64,000 bases of DNA from Lysobacter sp. Root76 (GTDB lineage Bacteria > Pseudomonadota > Gammaproteobacteria > Xanthomonadales > Xanthomonadaceae), in the NCBI RefSeq assembly GCF_001428685.1, contig NZ_LMIK01000001.1:471288-535287 (forward strand), written 5' to 3'. Position numbers and translations under genes: made by a program. Below, piece after piece: positions 61,983 through 64,000 of the stretch. The stretch's first letter is position 1, and every line of letters starts with the position of its first letter. A model generated the notes under the pieces. That model did not search any database. It was not told the origin of the DNA and saw only the letters and a program-made list of their open reading frames with translations.

Positions 61983-62969
61983 TCAGCGGCCAGGCACGCG
62001 GCAGCAGGTGCGCGAGGCGCGCAGGCTGGCCGTGCCGGCGGAGTTGTTCTGCGCCGAGCAGGTGCCGCCGGAGAAGAAGACGAACGGCATCTGCCAGGTC
62101 GAGGACTCGCAGTTGGTCGCGGTCTGGGTGTAGCCGGCGGCGCAGGCCGGTGCCACGGCATTGGCGGTGGCGCCGGCGGCGACGTTGACCGTGGTATCGG
62201 CGGTATCCACGCAGTTCAGGGCGGTGGCAGCCGGGTTGATGAAGTAGCCGACGATGTCGCCGACCAGATGCGTCTGGGCGAACGTATACACCGACAGTTC
62301 GTTGGCCGACGCGCCCTGATCGAGCGCGACGGTGGCGAGATTTCCGCGGATGTCGCCACCAGCGTAGTTCACCGTCGCCGCGAGCGGCTGGGTGGTGCCG
62401 AACGGGAAAGCGGTGATGTAGCCGGCGGCCGCGGGCGTGACGGTGGTGAAGTTGATGACCGCCGCGGCGAACGAGCCGGCTGCGCCGACGCCGTTGCAGT
62501 TGCTGGCGGCGCCGCCCTGGAAGCTGTAGTCGGACACCGCCGTCACGTCGAAGCTGCGCACCGTGTTGGCCGCGATCGCACCGCCGGCCAGGCGGGTGTC
62601 GAACAAACGGCAGGGCGAGATCGGCACGAACACCAGATCGGTGGCGGCGTCGCCCAGGCTGTTCGGCGAGATGTCGGCGCCGGCCTTGCTCGCCGCCGGA
62701 GCGCCCAGCAGCGCGTCGGTCATGGCGTCGAAGTTCGACGCGTCCGCTGCGCTCTGCAGCGCGCTCAGCGGCGCCTTGGCGAAGGTCGGGCCCATCTGCT
62801 GGGCCCAAGTGCCGATGTCGGCGCGATAGGCTTCCTGCACGTACGGCCCCCACTTCTTGACGACCTGATAGACGAGTTCGCCGCGGGCGCCACGACCGGC
62901 GGCATCCGCAGGCTGCGACAGCAAAGGCGCAAGCGCGAATAGACCGGCGGCCAGAATCAACTTGTTCAT
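61983..62969 (-). CDS. Secreted protein with PCRxxDTR domain and Cys-rich CCRVPGR tail (paralogue 1)
   Basis: A 328-residue exported protein. Signal peptide MNKLILAAGLFALAPLLSQP, cleavage after ADAA. Region 1 (about 25-115) is helical with WAQQMGPTFAKAPLSALQSA. The domain at about 118-255 has VPISPCRLFDTRLAGG, NCNGVG, AGYITAFPFG, NYAGGDI and AQTHLVGDIVGYFINP. This is the same pattern as the PxRLLDTR..AGYLT..P..N..NLV..DVAGYF domain of many actinobacterial secreted proteins (family knowledge). A Cys tail (CAAGYTQTATNCESS, GTCSAQ, then CCRVPGR) ends it. Tandem to paralogue 2, same strand. Surface or adhesion role is inference. Confidence 0.85.
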   Translation of the reverse strand: MNKLILAAGLFALAPLLSQPADAAGRGARGELVYQVVKKWGPYVQEAYRADIGTWAQQMGPTFAKAPLSALQSAADASNFDAMTDALLGAPAASKAGADISPNSLGDAATDLVFVPISPCRLFDTRLAGGAIAANTVRSFDVTAVSDYSFQGGAASNCNGVGAAGSFAAAVINFTTVTPAAAGYITAFPFGTTQPLAATVNYAGGDIRGNLATVALDQGASANELSVYTFAQTHLVGDIVGYFINPAATALNCVDTADTTVNVAAGATANAVAPACAAGYTQTATNCESSTWQMPFVFFSGGTCSAQNNSAGTASLRASRTCCRVPGR

Positions 62970-63272
62970 GGTGTATCCCCTCTTGGCTCGATTCGCGGGT
63001 CGGGTCCCCCTTGGACCCGATCGCCGACACTCCAAAGGGACGAGAACCAAAACGAAAACAGGACACACACCTCAAAATCGCAGTGACGGAATACGCATAA
63101 CGGCCTCCATCCTTCTCCGCGTTTCCAAGGGGACCGCGCATGCAAACGCTTGCAGCCGCCGCGGCCTGAGGGAAAACACCCAACCGGTGCCGCGACTGCG
63201 CCTCAGCAATGCGAAAGGCCCGCACGAAGCGGGCCTTTTTATGAGGGTTACGCAAAAGCGCGCCGCTACCGG
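62970..63272. other. Gap between the two paralogues with terminator
   Basis: About 303 bases. It holds the terminator of paralogue 2 at 63214-63238 and probably the promoter of paralogue 1. No gene is supported. Confidence 0.6.
63214..63238 (-). terminator. Intrinsic terminator of paralogue 2
   Basis: Stem AAAGGCCCGC / GCGGGCCTTT with a five-base loop, 35 bases after the stop. T residues flank it on both strands, so it may act in both directions. Confidence 0.85.
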
Positions 63273-64000
63273 TCAGCGTCCGGGCAGACGACAGCACTCG
63301 GCGTAGACGGTCACCTGCATGGCGGTCGGGCTTTCGTTGGCGAAGACGCATTGGTGCAGCGTGCCGTTGGGATAGGACGCGACCACGCGGCCAGCCGTGC
63401 CCGCTGCCTGGCAATAACCGCCCGTCTTGGTGTAGCCGGCCGGGCAGCTCGGCGAAGTACCGGTGAACGAAGCGCTTCCGTTCATGGTGCTCACGTTCGA
63501 CACCGTCGTGCATTGCAATGCGGTCGGAGTCGGCGCGATGAAATAACCCACGATGTCGCCCACCAGATGCGTCTGCGCGTACGAATACACGCTCATGTCG
63601 CTGGCCGCGGCGCTTGTATCCAGCGCGACCACGGCCAGGTTGTTGACGATGTCGCCGCCGGCGTAGTTCGCGCTCGCCGCCAGCGGACGCGCGCCCTGGT
63701 ACGGAAAGGCGGTGATGTAGCCGGCCATGCTGGGCGTGATCACGGTGAAATTGATCATCGCCGCACCGATCGCTCCGGCGGTCCCGACGCCGTTGCAGTT
63801 GCCCGCGCTGCCGCCCTGGAAGCTGTAGTCGGTCACCGCCGCCACGTCGAAATCGCGCGTGCCGTTGGCCGGGATGACACCGCCGGCCAGGCGCGTGTCG
63901 AGGATGCGGCAGGGCGCGATCGGCACGAAGGTGAGATCGGCGGTCAGATTGCCGATCGCGCTCGGCGTGATCTGGCCCGCCGCCGTCGCGCGCGCGCCGG
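63273..64000 (-). CDS. Secreted protein with PCRxxDTR domain and CCRLPGR tail (paralogue 2; 5' cut)
   Basis: The 5' part is beyond the window; about 242 codons are visible. The frame remains open to the edge: the part before the first GTG (63926) reads ITPSAIGNLTADLTFVP, homologous to the same segment in paralogue 1, so the true start lies outside. Matching blocks: PCRILDTRLAGG, DYSFQGGSAGNCNGVG, AGYITAFPYQG, NYAGGDI, AQTHLVGDIVGYFI. The tail CPAGYTKTGGYCQAAG ... CVFANES ... CCRLPGR mirrors paralogue 1. It is the upstream member of a tandem pair; its function is unknown. Confidence 0.85.
   Translation of the reverse strand, partial: GARATAAGQITPSAIGNLTADLTFVPIAPCRILDTRLAGGVIPANGTRDFDVAAVTDYSFQGGSAGNCNGVGTAGAIGAAMINFTVITPSMAGYITAFPYQGARPLAASANYAGGDIVNNLAVVALDTSAAASDMSVYSYAQTHLVGDIVGYFIAPTPTALQCTTVSNVSTMNGSASFTGTSPSCPAGYTKTGGYCQAAGTAGRVVASYPNGTLHQCVFANESPTAMQVTVYAECCRLPGR

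Overview
The window is about 64 kb of very GC-rich DNA from a gammaproteobacterium of the Xanthomonadaceae, most likely Lysobacter or a close relative. The evidence is the gene order (bamA-lpxD-fabZ-lpxA-lpxB-rnhB-dnaE-accA, and leuS-lptE-holA-nadD-rsfS with rlmH-maf-rng-yhdP-tldD-darP-pmbA), the protein sequences, and several dispersed repeat types familiar from xanthomonads. It is ordinary chromosome. I saw no rRNA, tRNA, CRISPR array, prophage, plasmid gene or insertion sequence.

Region 1 (1-11.8 kb, + strand) is the outer-membrane and lipid A operon. It holds the C-terminal part of bamA, then lpxD, fabZ, lpxA, an uncharacterised Cys-motif gene, lpxB, rnhB, a DUF1232 gene, dnaE and accA. 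Many stops and starts overlap by 4-8 bases. Region 2 (11.8-16.7 kb) separates accA from tilS with three accessory genes: a reduced GT51-like protein, a tyrosine phosphatase and an Old Yellow Enzyme on the minus strand. It then continues with tilS, xseB and ispA. A repeat-rich gap (16.7-17.5 kb) and a small DUF4870 membrane protein follow.

Region 3 (18-38.8 kb, mostly minus strand) is a large housekeeping block: leuS, lptE, holA, nadD, rsfS, rlmH, maf, rng, yhdP, tldD and pmbA, with darP divergent from pmbA. It serves leucyl-tRNA charging, LPS export, DNA polymerase clamp loading, NAD synthesis, ribosome silencing and methylation, RNA processing, and the TldD/PmbA protease. Plus-strand accessory genes interrupt it: a SIMPL-domain protein, a tiny Pro-rich ORF and tonB between maf and rlmH, and a Tat-exported PhoX-like protein between rlmH and rsfS.

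Region 4 (38.9-64 kb) is more variable. It has a secreted amidohydrolase, a SemiSWEET, a compact operon of a membrane protein, an XRE regulator and a DUF998 protein with a promoter framed by two matching palindromes, the CnoX-like chaperedoxin, a hot-dog protein, a transmembrane Ser/Thr kinase with a C-terminal FGE-sulfatase domain, a DUF502 protein, a sugar dehydrogenase, a YhhQ/VUT transporter and a DUF885 peptidase. After these come a WG-repeat lipoprotein, a pseudouridine synthase, a RIO kinase, three poorly characterised exported or membrane proteins, the RhlE helicase, a DoxX-like protein, LtrA and a beta-CASP nuclease. The window ends in two tandem secreted paralogues with a conserved Cys-containing tail ending CCRxPGR, the second cut by the window edge.

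The observations I would follow first are the tandem CCRxPGR proteins, the paired operators at 42.46-42.52 kb, the 15-bp array that re-duplicates the rlmH stop codon, the degenerate GT51 protein after accA, and the unknown Cys protein inside the lpx operon.
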